This document shows positions 25,535-37,600 of a stretch of 64,000 bases of DNA, in pieces. The notes under the pieces were generated by a model. That model searched no databases and was not told where the DNA came from. It worked only from the letters and a program-made list of their open reading frames with translations. The stretch lies in assembly GCF_022201045.2 (NCBI RefSeq), contig NC_068559.1, positions 1,922,001 through 1,986,000 on the forward strand. The letters are read 5' to 3'. The position numbers and the translations under genes were made by a program. Each line of letters begins with the position of its first letter. Position 1 is the stretch's first letter. The stretch comes from Citrus sinensis. Lineage: Eukaryota; Streptophyta; Magnoliopsida; Sapindales; Rutaceae.

Positions 25535-26419
25535 AAGAGTTAGATTATTGGCACCCCTTCAAGATCCTATTAAAACCCCTACTTCAATTATACTTCAGTT
25601 ATTATAAAAAATACTCTTTTTAAAAAAAAGAACCCCTCTTTGCACTTAAAAATCTTTCAATTTACAATCATTTTCTCCCACTTAAAATTCAATGGTTTCC
25701 CTCAAAAGAAAATTAGCCCAAGCCTAAGTATAGATGCTGCCGTAAATGGAACAGAAGGTTTAATGGAAATTGGAGTTGTAGTCACTGATCAAGGAGAGTT
25801 TAAATTTATGGCGGCATTAGTTTACAGGAAATTTTGTACTAGTAATGTGGAATTTGTAGAATTAAAATCGATTTTAGAAAGAGTCAAAGAGGGTAAAGAT
25901 GTTGGATTGTAGATGAGTTTAACAACTTCAACTGAAAAAAAAAAAAAAGAAGTTATTATTAAGCATATGCCTAGAGTACTCAGCCAAGCTTGTAATTTCC
26001 CTTCTTGAATGCCTGGACTAGCTAAAAGAAGCTTCTGCAGATATGCTTAATATGTCGTAGCTTCCTTGCTTTGTTTAATATAAAATACTCCTTTTACCTT
26101 TTTTTTAATAATCTCTTTTATTCCAAAAAAAAAAAAAATCTGTAGTTTTGATATCTCTAATCTTCTCAAACTTTCTCTCTCTACAAACAAAAAAAAAACT
26201 TTAGCATCCCAAAAATTAAAAATAATTCATATATATATATATAAAGGGATTGTTGTTTTAAGATTGTGCAAACCAATTGTAGAGGTGAGACTAAGAAGAG
26301 AAAAAGGGGAGAGAGAAAAATATAAATAGTTAATTCTTTTTATATTTATTCTTAAATGTAATTACAATATAATAGGTATTTTATAAGATCAATTAAAGTG
26401 TGCCAATAGTCAAACTCTT
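25535..26419. mobile_element. TIR element carrying an RNase H-like fragment
   Basis: The left end AAGAGTTAGATTATTGGCAC is matched inversely at the right end (GTGCCAATAGTCAAACTCTT), and similarity continues inward for about 50 bases (CTATTAAAACCCC against its AT-rich inverse). No exact target duplication was found, so the exact ends are uncertain. The interior holds the RNase H-like frame at 25712-25912. 885 bp. Confidence 0.55.
25712..25912 (+). pseudogene. RNase H-like (RVT_3-type) fragment
   Basis: The frame reads SLSIDAAVNGTEGLMEIGVV, then VTDQGEFKFMAALVYR and VEFVELKSILERVKEGKD, and stops at 25910-25912. The order (Asp of the first strand, Gly-rich turn, then VELKSILE with the catalytic-type Glu) is that of the RNase H-like domain at the end of plant LINE-type reverse transcriptases and of many solo plant proteins. 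Only about 65 residues remain, so it is a fragment. It lies between inverted ends, which suggests capture by a DNA transposon. Confidence 0.6.
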
Positions 26420-26836
26420 CGGACAATAATCTTATGTTAATGGTAATTAATTTTTAACAAGCGTGCGAAGTTACTATTTTAAGAAATTTTATTTTTTGGC
26501 TTTTGATAATGAGTTTTTGAAAATTGCTATTTGGAAAATTTCCGGATTGTAAAACCCAAGTATCGAAGTTCTACTAATATTAACGAGTCATCAAATATTA
26601 GATGTTGATGTAAATTGTCCATATAAAATTTGATCAAAGTATTACTGCATTTCGCAAAGTCAAAAAGTCAAAACGATGCTGACATGTGCAAAACGACAGA
26701 GCCAGCACAAAATCAAGATTACATTTTTCCTTATCTATCTGATCTTCTTCCAGGAGGAACAGTGACATTGTTCGTAAAAATAATGAGCGAATAAGTAAGA
26801 AGAAAGTTTCTAAGATCGAATCAAAGGCCCAACACA
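26420..26836 (+). promoter_or_regulatory. Upstream region of the UROD gene
   Basis: A 417-base stretch between the TIR element and the UROD start codon; it must contain the promoter and 5' UTR. No clear TATA box was placed. Confidence 0.4.
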
Positions 26837-29769
26837 ATGTCCTGCTCTTCAATTTCGGCTATTTCAAATTTTCCACTGTATTCCTCTTCTCACTCCAATT
26901 CAAACTCCCGATATGTCCGCTGCGCCGTCGGAGGTAATTGTTTTTCCCTTCTTTCAATCTACAATATTTTTATTTATTTATAAGTTATCTGTCTGGTTGC
27001 CGAGAAAACGCGGGAAACTTAGTGGGAAGTTTGAGTTTGTAAAATTTGGGAAATGGGTTGTTTTTGTTTAGCTTAATTGAATTGGTCTGAACCAAAAGTT
27101 TGAATTTTCCTGATTTTTCTATCGGTGGAAAATGAAATCGTTGGAAGTGAACGATACGGAAAATCTTTGTCATTGATAAATGTGAATCTCATTGTGGGAT
27201 TATGTTTTTGAATTGGGCTTGTGTTTCTTAGTGTAGATTAATTATGTTTTTAAACTTGTAATGACTGAAATTAGCGACCCAGGGACTGTAGCGGAACCGA
27301 AAAATGTTTCTGTTGCCGAACCCATGTTGCTGAAAGCTGTTCGAGGAGAAGATGTTGAAAGACCTCCAGTTTGGCTTATGAGGCAAGCAGGGAGGTACAT
27401 GAAGGCAGGTTTATACTTTGAATTCTTGGAATCCGCCAATTTGTTGTAACAGAATTTTTACCCTTGAACTTCCAGGTTCTTGTTGAGTGTTTTCTCAACC
27501 CTGCTTTGAAACTTACGTTTATTGGCTTTTTCTTTTTTCCTCTCGATTTTAACATTTAGTAAAGTAATCTAAAAAGGCATTCCCTCTGTTGCTGGATGAG
27601 TATGGTATCCCTGTGTGGAAGTGGAACTAGGAGAATAGAAATTTTGGCTCTTTCTTTCATATTAGGTGCTCTGTGATCCTTGTTGGTTGAAATCAGATAT
27701 TTGCAATTGCTGTTGTATCTACTTTTATATCCTAAATGTCTCAGTTTTATTGTTTTGTTTCCTCGATCAGCTTTATGTCTGCTTCGATTTTTAACATGCT
27801 ATTTCTTTTTTTTTCTGAATTTGTACTCCATGCGACGTGGATCTCATGTATTTTGTATTTTCTTTCTTTCTCCTTTTCCTTCTTTATGACAGAGTTATCA
27901 AATCATCTGCGAGAAGTATCCTTCATTTCGTGAAAGATCAGAAAATGTTGATCTTGTTGTGGAAATTTCTCTTCAGCCGTGGCATGTTTTTAAGCCAGAT
28001 GGTGTATGTGGATTCTCTACCACTTGTATAACTTGTTGTCTGTGTCATTTCAGATTTTGAAATATTACCTATTGAAGCACTACTCTTTGCACAGTTTGGT
28101 ACTGCCAAAAATTTAACCTGTTATCTCTTCTGACATCTTTTCCTATTAATTGTAAACTTGGATTGCCTATTATCCCTTCTTGAATCATTTCCTATTAATT
28201 GTTTTGACAGGTCATTTTATTCTCAGACATTTTAACTCCTCTTTCTGGGATGAATATACCTTTTGACATTATCAAGGGTAAGGGTCCTGTCATATTTGAT
28301 CCTATAAACACAGATGCAGAAGTTGACCAAGTGAGAGAATTTGATCCTGAGGAGTCAGTTCCATATGTTGGGAAAGCATTGACAATCTTGCGAGAAGAGG
28401 TCTGACTGTCTAAATGTCCTTTGAGTTTTTGGTCTAAATGTCTTTGCATGTTCACTTCATCAATATTTATTTTTGTGCATTAGCTTGTGCTCATTTTGGT
28501 CAATTCTTTCTTTATGACCATAGCCTTTAAGCTTTTGTCATACATGAGAAGTTAAGGTATTGCTTATCTTCAATGATCTTTAGTTTTAACTGCTAGTGCC
28601 ATAGCAGTAAGCAGATGCAAAGTGTCAGCTAGAAGGTTTAGTTTTTCCATTTGTTTTGGTTAACAGTCTTTTCATTTGTTTAGTTAACATGTTGTTTCTC
28701 CAAAGTTCACTTTGGTCTCAATTTAGTTTTTTCCATCAGTAATAATTGACAGTGTTTGCGAACATGGCAGTACTAGTCACTTTCATATATCTTAAGTTTC
28801 TACTGACATGGTGATTTCTGCTGGCGTGGCATTATCACATCTCCGATAAACATAGATGCTATGCAAGTAAATTTGTCCGCATCCGCATTTTTTTTTTGTT
28901 TTTCCTATGGAAGGAAAATGTCTTAATGCTAAATTTATCCAATTTTAAGCTTTGATGAAGTAACTGGTTCATTTTGTTTGTCAGGTAAACAATGAAGCAG
29001 CAGTTCTGGGTTTTGTTGGGGCTCCTTTCACCCTGGCGTCATATGTGGTTGAGGGTGGTTCATCGAAGCACTTCAGCAAAATAAAGCGACTAGCTTTCTC
29101 TCAACCCAAGGTGATTTCTTCACTCTCTTATTTACTTGGAACTTAACAAGATACAGTGCAATAGCATGTTAGTTCTGGTACAGTACATTCACTTACTGAT
29201 GTTTCAGACCTTGCAGTAAAATCAGAATTTCCCGTAACCTTTTTCCTCTGCAGGTCCTCCATGCATTGCTTCGGAAATTTACAACCTCTATGGCAAAGTA
29301 TGTACAATACCAAGCTGACAATGGAGCTCAAGCAGTTCAAATCTTCGATTCATGGGCCACGGAGCTCAGTCCTGTTGATTTTGAAGAGTTTAGTCTGCCT
29401 TACTTGAAGCAAATTGTAGACACTGTGAAACAAACACATCCTGATCTCTCATTAATCCTTTATGCCAGTGGATCTGGTGGCTTGCTTGAGAGGCTAGCTT
29501 TGACAGGTGTGGATGTTGTTAGCTTGGACTGGACAGTTGACATGGCTGAAGGTAGACGGCGACTTGGGCCCGACGTTGCAGTTCAAGGAAATGTCGATCC
29601 TGGTGCCCTTTTCGGTTCCAAGGACTTCATCACCAACCGGATAAATGATACCGTGAGGAAAGCAGGTAGATGGAAACATATTTTAAATCTTGGTCACGGC
29701 ATTAAAGTAGGTACACCTGAGGAAAATGTTGCTCATTTCTTCGAAGTTGCTAAAGCAATTAGATACTAG
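26837..29769 (+). CDS. HEME2: Uroporphyrinogen decarboxylase, plastid
   Basis: UROD removes four carboxyl groups from uroporphyrinogen III to give coproporphyrinogen III, the branch leading to chlorophyll and haem in plastids. Six exons join in frame: 26837-26933, 27283-27404, 27893-28003, 28211-28399, 28985-29110, 29254-29769, giving 386 residues, close to the usual plant length. Exon 1 encodes a Ser-rich transit-peptide-like start ([12 protein letters not shown]). Family signatures are all present: RQAGRYMK (66-73, with the two substrate-binding Arg), LFSDILTPL with the catalytic Asp at 116, [14 protein letters not shown] around 185-198, and NLGHGI with its His near 363. Intron 2 begins GC (AAG then GCAGGT at 27405), a GC-AG intron; only this junction keeps the conserved RYMKSYQ. 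The acceptor of exon 2 could instead be eight bases later. The HEME2 rather than HEME1 label rests on gene order. Confidence 0.95.
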
Positions 29770-30327
29770 AAACATCTGTCAAGTTAATTGTATTTCTACT
29801 TATTGAGTTTTTCTAATGTATCGCTGCCCTTGATTCTTTAACTTGATTGCATCGTATCTCTTTCCATTCTTTTTAAAACAAAACCAAAACTAGTAGCAGC
29901 AGCATTATATTTATGAAGTATAATGAAAATTTTGTTTCATATAGTGGAGATGATGTGCATACAGAATGAAGTTAATAATATCATATTGCTCGTGAAGAAA
30001 ATGTACGTCTGTGCCCTAATTGCTTTCCAGTTGTGCGATATTATGTTTCAGCAAATTCGTACATGATTGCCATTGATGTTAGCAATACTTATATTTTACT
30101 CATCCATGCATAACATAGGGACGTGTAGTTATGTGCTCCACATTATCTTACGGTTCAACAATCTTGCACCAACATTGATGATATATTGATGACCTTGAGC
30201 TCATCTATCCATCACATACAAATAATACAATGATAGTTTTGATGAATGAATACGTAATATGTCATTCATGGTAATAATAGTTGAATCACTAGAGTAATCA
30301 TAACATATATGCGACAACCTGAATGAA
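29770..30327. other. Intergenic, 3' flank of UROD
   Basis: Probable 3' UTR in the first 150 bases, then AT-rich DNA without a gene. Confidence 0.4.
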
Positions 30328-30336
30328 TATCGAAAT

Positions 30337-31097
30337 GGGTGGGACTACTTGCACTCTAAAGAAATATTTTGAATATTCTTACTCATAACACTCAGTTGCT
30401 AAATTTCTTTTTTTTAAAAAAAAAAAAAAAGTTTTGCTCAATAAATTCATGAAAAATGCCAAAACAACTGTCAATTTGTTCATCACTCCAAATTAGAAAA
30501 TTAAATTCCATACCAAGAATTTATTCATTAGTGCTCTTCCTCGTAACTCTTACACAATGGCATTGACCTCCGTTTAGTTGCTCCAAATGAATGGACGATG
30601 ATAAGGGTGTAAAATAACACAAATGCTTAATAGTAAGATGTTTGAACCTACAAAAATGAAATACAAACTTGGGATAAATTGGAACCTTGAGATATCACAA
30701 GTATGATTTTTTATGGTGGTAGAATTGGGAGTAAAAGTTGATTCAAACATATTATTTGATCACAAAATTATTAAATTCGGTAGTTTCAGGAATATCATCA
30801 GCTAGGAAGCCTATGTGTAAAGATGGCTAATATGGATGTATCGAAACCAAACTTTTCATTCCAAATTTTATTTAAGTGGCATGATACTTTGAAATTGATT
30901 GCAATGTGGACTTCAAGAAGCATATCAAAGAAATTAGAAAAATAAAAATTAGGGCTTGTAATGAAAGGGTCCGGAGTAATGTATTTTATTTAATCAAACA
31001 ACATCATCAAAAATTAAACTATGGGTATTTTTATAATATAAAATTAAAAAAAAAAGGAATATTCAAAGTGATTTTTAGAGTGTAAATAGCCACACCC
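30337..31097. mobile_element. Mutator-like TIR element, 761 bp
   Basis: The left end (GGGTGGGACTACTTGCACTC) pairs inversely with the right end (GAGTGTAAATAGCCACACCC), and the arms continue to a shared TTTGAATATTC word. The flanks tatcgaaat (30328-30336) and tatccgaat (31098-31106) agree at 7 of 9 positions, fitting an aged 9-bp duplication. No coding frame inside. Confidence 0.65.
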
Positions 31098-31106
31098 TAT
31101 CCGAAT

Positions 31107-31827
31107 ATGTATGGATGAACATTTTATCATGAAATTCGTGCTTTATTTAATTGGGTTCAATTATGGTACTTATTTGTGTTATAAGCACCATCAGATGATT
31201 AGAAAGTCAACAAAAAATTAATAAAATCATAGCAATGTCGAGATTGTGGGTTGTGGTACTTATGAAATACTATAATCACAACTTATTTAACATATGTGAC
31301 ACTCAACATCAGCCAATCTTGTGTTAAGACTTCTCCTTCTTCTCCCAATTATATAATAATTAGTTATTTAATTGATGGAAATATATTTTTCTCCCACTAG
31401 TTTGTGGGTAGAGTAAATATATCTTCTAAATTACGAAAGATGTTAGGTAAAATTTTAGATTGTGCTTTAATAGAATTAACCTAAATGAGTTCCACTAAAA
31501 TTCTGATAGTAAATATATTAGGTAAAATTGTAATATATTAAAAAATACTGTTAAGTTAGAGAAAATTAAAAGGAGAGAAAATCACAAAAATCATAGTGTA
31601 GTCCCCGTTGCAAAATCCATCATTTTCTGGTTGTGCCTTATTTTTGTTTCCAACGAACAAGTCCTCAACTTGACCGTCACTAACCATTGGATGAAAAGGA
31701 CAAATTTTGCCCATAAAATACCAAATCAGTTTCGACTGTGGATCGAATTATTGTTTAATTTTTTAACGAATCTCAGCTTTAAAATAGAGGTTTGAACATT
31801 TAAAAAAAAAATTAACCAATCATAATC

Positions 31828-31875
<48 letters not shown>

Positions 31876-32150
31876 AAATATTATGGTTTTATTTAGCAAA
31901 GGGAACGCACCAAGAAATTGTTGTGATTTAGAACAGCAAACTGAACCTACTACATGCTGCGGGATGTAGGCTCACAAACGAATATTCAATATTTTATTAC
32001 ATCACCGAACAACACAACAAGAACCCTATTCGAAAATGACCAAAATACCCCTGCTCAATTCGGCCCAACAAATGACACGTCAGAAAAATTCCATTGACCC
32101 AAGCTGATTGCAGAGAGAAACCTCGAAAATAAAAAGCTGACAGAACAGGT
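31107..32150. other. Intergenic, upstream of the CIPK gene
   Basis: No gene seen. It contains an (AT) microsatellite and, close to the kinase gene, a GACACGTCAG motif (about 32073-32082) of the ACGT-core type bound by bZIP factors. Confidence 0.4.
31831..31869. repeat. (AT)19 microsatellite
   Basis: Uninterrupted AT dinucleotides in intergenic DNA. Confidence 0.97.
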
Positions 32151-32300
32151 TCTATTAATAGGCAAAAGTGTTCATGTCTTAACAAACTCTCGCTCTATCT
32201 CCATTGTTTCTACTTTTGTCTCCTTTTTAGCTCTGCCTTAAAAGCCGCTCTGTCGCTTTCCTCTCTTAATTCTCTCTCATTTCCTGCCTTCTCTTGTGAG

Positions 32301-33284
32301 GTAACTTTTCTCTCCTTTTCTCTTTTTTCTTTTTAAATAAAATTTTAAATTTTCTATATTTCTCAAAATTTGATCTTGTTGGTTCTGATATTTTTACGTA
32401 CGAATTTATGCATGCATTGATTTATCATATTCTCGATGTGGATTCAATGGTTTGGTTACGTTTTAATCTGTTGAAAGTTGCCATGTTTGAGTTTTGGTTG
32501 AATTTGTTGATTCAATGCGTCTTGTTCAATATCAAAATTTCGTTTCTGGGTTTTTGTTATTGATTCACCAGGTGAATGTCAATATCTGATTAATGCGGAT
32601 TAGAAGCAAATTAGTTATACAGTTATGAAACAAGTTTTAGGAAACTGGATGTCTTAATTATGTCACTGGTTTGTTTGTGTCAATATCATTGTTCTAGTGT
32701 CCTAGAAATTTTTAAGATTTAATCTTTCTCTGAATCTCTTTTAGATTAATTATGTGGATCGGTATTTGTTATTTAGCCTTGCATCCATACTGGCAGAAGC
32801 AAATTGGTATGTTTATTTGGGTAAAAATGCAGCACATTGCTGCTTGCCAGTGCACAAATTTGGATCTGGGCATTCAGTGAATATTGATTACAATAGTTTA
32901 TTTAAGCATGAAAATCTTTAAGATTCCGTTAAGATATTGCTGGTGCTTCAGTATTCATTGGCTGATATTGTCCCTTTCTTGCTTGGTTCCTCGTCATTTT
33001 CATATAGCAGTGAAGGCAAACCACCAGGGAATGCAGAAAGATGTGCTTGGATGCCAACCAATTCTTCCCAGAGGGCTCTGAGGTGCTATGTTTTGGGCCA
33101 TCCCTACTGCTTTTTGATGGCGCTATATGCTCAACGCAGAGAACATATGAGCTCCGGGACTATATGTACAATAAAAACTCCAAAAGAAATCCGGTTGTGC
33201 TGAAGCACAACCTTTCTGAGGACGGTTGAGTTCTAAGTCCTCAGATTCCTGCACATTGTACTATAGTGGATATCATTTACGCAG
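32301..33284 (+). other. Probable 5' leader intron of the CIPK gene
   Basis: A good donor (GAG then GTAACT at 32301) follows pyrimidine-rich leader sequence (about 32190-32300), and a good acceptor (TTTACGCAG ending at 33284) lies 42 bases before the kinase ATG at 33327. A TATA-like TCTATTAATAGG is at about 32151. An intron in the 5' UTR is therefore likely. Inside it, at 33000-33230, is a less AT-rich stretch with a 62-codon frame ending 98 bases before the kinase ATG. If the intron is retained or alternatively spliced this would be an upstream ORF. Confidence 0.5.
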
Positions 33285-33326
33285 GAGAGAAATAACTAAT
33301 ATAGTATATTAGGACTCAAGTTAAAC

Positions 33327-34679
33327 ATGGAGACTAAGGGGAAGGTGTTGATGCAAAAGTATGAGTTAGGGAGATTGTTAGGCCAAGGAAACTTTGCTAA
33401 GGTTTATTATGCCAGGCATCTCGGCACCGGCCAAAGTGTGGCCATTAAGGCAATTGACAAGGACAAGATTCTGAAAGTAGGATTGGTTGATCAGACTAAG
33501 CGGGAAATATCTGTTATGAGACTGATTCAACATCCAAACGTCATGCAGATTTACGAGGTCATGGCCAGCAAAACGAAGATTTACTTTGTCATGGAATATG
33601 CAAAAGGTGGTGAGCTCTTCAAAAAGGTATCAAAGGGAAAGCTTAAGGAAGATACGGCAAGGAAGTATTTTCAACAATTGATCAGTGCTATCGATTTTTG
33701 CCACAGCAGAGGTGTATACCACCGTGATTTGAAGCCAGAAAACTTATTATTGGATGAAAATGGAATGCTAAAGGTTACAGATTTTGGGTTGAGTGCTCTA
33801 GCCAAATGTAAGCATCAAGATGGATTACTTCACACAACTTGTGGAACCCCTGCTTATGTAGCTCCTGAAGTCATTTCCAGACGAGGCTATGATGGGGACA
33901 AAGCTGATATCTGGTCTTGTGGCGTGATCTTATATGTCTTATTAGCTGGTTATCTCCCATTCCATGACTCAAATCTAATGGCCATGTACAGGAAAATAGC
34001 TAAGGCTGACTATAAGTTTCCTACTTGGTTTTCAGCTGATGTGCGCAAGTTGCTGTCAAGAATCCTCGACCCTAACCCAAGTACTAGGATTTCCATTGCA
34101 AAAATAATGGAAAATCCTTGGTTTAGAAAAGGATTGAACTCAAAATCTGCTAAAAGCAAAACAGCAATTAAGGAATCGTCTCTTGTGGATGTTGATGCAG
34201 CTTTTGGTCCAATTGAAAACAGTGCTTCTACCGAAGCACCAAGACCAATGACCAAACCTGATAATTTGAATGCCTTTCATATCATATCTCTTTCAAGTGG
34301 GTTTGATTTATCTGGTTTCTTTGTTGAGCATGACCAGAAGGAAGAAGTAAAATTTACATCCAAGTACTCTGCTTCGGTAATAATATCTAAGCTAGAGGAC
34401 ATTGCTAGGCATCTCAAGATGAAATTAACAAAGAAGGATGGAGGATTGTTGAAATTCGAGAAATCAGATAAAGGTAGACTGGGTACATTCTCCATTGATG
34501 TCCAATTATTCGAATTCAATCCATCTATCCATTTGGTAGAGTTGACGAAATCTTCTGGTGACAATTTGGAATATCAAAAGATGTTGAAACAAGAAATAAG
34601 ACCTGCTCTCAAGGACATTGTTTGGGCTTGGCAAGGTGATCAGCACCAGGTACAACTGCAGCAAGTGCATTCCATATAA
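33327..34679 (+). CDS. CBL-interacting protein kinase (CIPK/SnRK3)
   Basis: A single-exon, 450-residue Ser/Thr kinase. The kinase domain runs from about 12 to 267: Gly-rich loop GQGNFAKV (19-26), ATP-binding Lys41, catalytic HRDLKPEN (132-139), DFG at 152-154, then an activation loop ending in APE. The NAF/FISL motif starts at 315 ([18 protein letters not shown]) and binds CBL calcium sensors; in this family it relieves autoinhibition. The C-terminal part carries the PPI (PP2C-binding) region, followed by a typical LEYQKML...PAL.DIVW ending. CIPKs act with CBL proteins at plasma and vacuolar membranes in ion, stress and nutrient signalling. It belongs to the intronless CIPK clade; by sequence it looks near CIPK2/10/20 types but I cannot fix the orthologue. 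Confidence 0.96.
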   Translation: METKGKVLMQKYELGRLLGQGNFAKVYYARHLGTGQSVAIKAIDKDKILKVGLVDQTKREISVMRLIQHPNVMQIYEVMASKTKIYFVMEYAKGGELFKKVSKGKLKEDTARKYFQQLISAIDFCHSRGVYHRDLKPENLLLDENGMLKVTDFGLSALAKCKHQDGLLHTTCGTPAYVAPEVISRRGYDGDKADIWSCGVILYVLLAGYLPFHDSNLMAMYRKIAKADYKFPTWFSADVRKLLSRILDPNPSTRISIAKIMENPWFRKGLNSKSAKSKTAIKESSLVDVDAAFGPIENSASTEAPRPMTKPDNLNAFHIISLSSGFDLSGFFVEHDQKEEVKFTSKYSASVIISKLEDIARHLKMKLTKKDGGLLKFEKSDKGRLGTFSIDVQLFEFNPSIHLVELTKSSGDNLEYQKMLKQEIRPALKDIVWAWQGDQHQVQLQQVHSI

Positions 34680-37600
34680 TTGTATTCACTTTGTAAGTTT
34701 TCATTTTTCTATTTGTTCTAGTACCTTAATTTTTATTTTTGAAACAATTGTAGTTGGATATTTGTTGGTTTCTTTGGGTACGTGCTCAAAGGCTACAACT
34801 TCCACTGCAAACAGTTGAATGTGTGGCATATTGTTAATTTTTAACAAATCTTATTTACCTTTTTACTTCATAACTAGCATGCTTGGTATCCTACTTTGCT
34901 AGAGTGAGTAGCAATATTAATATTTAGTATACTGGAAGTGGGATAAGTAGAAACGTGCTGCTGTCAATTTTCTCCTAGATTACTTCAGTTGGAGTATCTA
35001 ACCAGCACAAAATTTTCAATGGGAAGAATTTGAAAAGATTGGAAATGCTGTATGAATGCTACAGACAAAATAAATTCAAGGTCAGAGATTAGTTGGTTAT
35101 GGTTGTACCCATCTATAATAGACTCCTGGCAAGTTAAAATGGCATGTCCCATATATTTAGTAGGTGGGTTATGTTTTGAAAAGCAAAGTCTTGAAAATAT
35201 GCACTCTTACGTTTGCTGCTTTTTTATTCAAATATGAGGAGGATTTAGCTAGAAGTGGACTGTTAATGAACCTTTTTATTCAAATATGAGGAGGATTTGG
35301 CTAGAAGTGGACTGTTAATGAATAATTTCGTGTTTTAGATCTGGGATCAGTTTATTGGAGTTGTTGAAATTTTGTGCCAGTACCCAACAATAAACTATAT
35401 GAACCAGAATCACTTTATTCATTTTATGCATGCTCAGGACAAGATCTGCAGGCCTTTGAGAATACTTGTAGCTTACTGGCTGTTTTACATACATTTATAG
35501 GAGACACAATTTCAACAAGGCCCATAGTCAGAACTTAACAAAGTAATGTGATACTAGAGTCATGAAATAAATATGCATGAAGTTATCAGGATCCGTTGAA
35601 TGTGTCTGAGCCTATCCCAAAATCGGTATCAGCTCTCAGGGCCTCGATGGATACTTGTCTTCTGCATTTATATATGCGAGTGTCGTGTATGATGTGAATT
35701 CTAATCTGTTAACGTCGGTTTCAGCTCTTGATGTGAGCCTTGAGATTACTTGAAAACCCTTCTAAATAACACTGACCAAAGACTGATTGTACGTGATTTA
35801 AAATCAATACTGGCTCCATATTTCTTATCAAATAGCTGGCATGGCATCCAATGAGAGTATATTGATTAATTCACCTACATGAATGACATTACACATGTCA
35901 AAGCGCAGGGGAACACATTGTGAAGCAAGTCTTTGTTTTAAGACCATTCTCTTGTCATATCTGAAAGCAGCAGTTGCGTGTGGTTTCTTTGTGAAAAGGT
36001 GCAAGACCATTAATGGGGGTGGATTAGATGATCTTAGCAGTATCTCTATTTGGATTTCTTTCATTTTCAGTCTCATTATTCTATCATCTTGATTGTTTGT
36101 CGCTGTTATTAGTATTATTTGCAGAGTATGATTCGACTGGGGATCAATTTTTTGGTTGAAACGTTGCAAGCAATGATGAGCCCACATGTCGAAATAATGT
36201 TAAAATAATAATTGGTGAGTTTTTGTAGCATCGGATGTAATTAATGTATGTTGTACAGCTGCGTCATCCATTATTGATACCAACTTTTTCGTTATATTCA
36301 CAACTGGATTATGTATTACCGTGAGATGTTTTATACAATATTTGACAGTGCAACGACAAAGTTGTAAATAATATCCAAATAAAATATGAATCAGCATAAT
36401 TTTTTTTTTTTAAAAAAGATCTAATCCTGGATGGCCTCCAACCCAGAAGTGGTTCCACTTGGTAAAGCATCATTCATTGTCATGGAAGGCACTCTCTAAC
36501 TCTTTATTTGATTTTTTTTTTTAACTCTTAAGTTTTAAAATGATAGAATTGACATGCCCTATTCTCATAGTCAGAAAATAATAATTATGCTAAAGGTATC
36601 TCATCAATCATCATTCTTTAAGTTTCATTTCTGAAACTCATATACCACTCTTATTTCTTACACTTTCTGCAACAATACATGCTCAAAATTAATAAGCTAC
36701 CATGAAAGTTGGCCACCTGGCTTAGAGCAAACTGCACCCTCCCTGTGGGACATTGCCTCTATTTAGGGCCTTTTTTTCCCCCCTGAGAGTACCAATGAGT
36801 TTCCATTCTATTGCTATAATATCCATTTGCTGCCTTTACAGCAATACAGATTCCTACATTGTCAGGAATCATGCTGGTTGTTCATAATTTATGTGGGAAT
36901 CTTTCACTAACTCCAATATTTTCATTAGTAAATCTTGAAGATTCGTACACCTTACAACGGTTGTATTATATAATTAATTATGCATGAGTCAAGATTGTAA
37001 GTTGCAATATCTGAATTCTTAACTTATAATTTACTTCATATTTAATCATTGATAAGCACTTGAATTTGGTTTTTCATTTTTTGTATAAAAAACAACATTT
37101 GAAGATGGCTTTAGAACGGAAAAGGAGGACTAGAAAGAGAGGTAAAATTCACATGATACCTGTCAAGCTATAAAGAAAAGTGGTAAAATTCACAAGAAAT
37201 GCACACGAAAAAAAGAAGAAAAAAAGAAAAGAAAGAAAAACAAGATAAGGTTGGAAATTGGAATTGGATCTTTTGATGCCCTAATGCTGAAACCAAACAA
37301 ATGAGAAAATAAGAGACAGATAGAAGCAACTTGTACTTTTCACCACAAATCATCTTCCACTAATGAAAGGGAATTTTGCTTTCTTTCCTAACACATACTG
37401 CACAGAAACAAAAGAAAAAAAAAAAATTCCCTTCATTGCTTCATGTCCATTCGAAATTCTACAAGATGAGAATGTGGACCCAAAATTTCACAATTAAAAA
37501 ATAATTTAATGTAAATGTGTCATCATTTGAACTGCATTTGCTTTATCTTTTTGTCTAAAGTTAGTCAGGATTCAGTGAGACCCTTATGATTAAGGAATAA

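Noticed and set aside
35828..36187. Open frames of 119 and 69 codons on opposite strands
   Set aside because: No recognisable domain, no splice partners and no coding-like composition.
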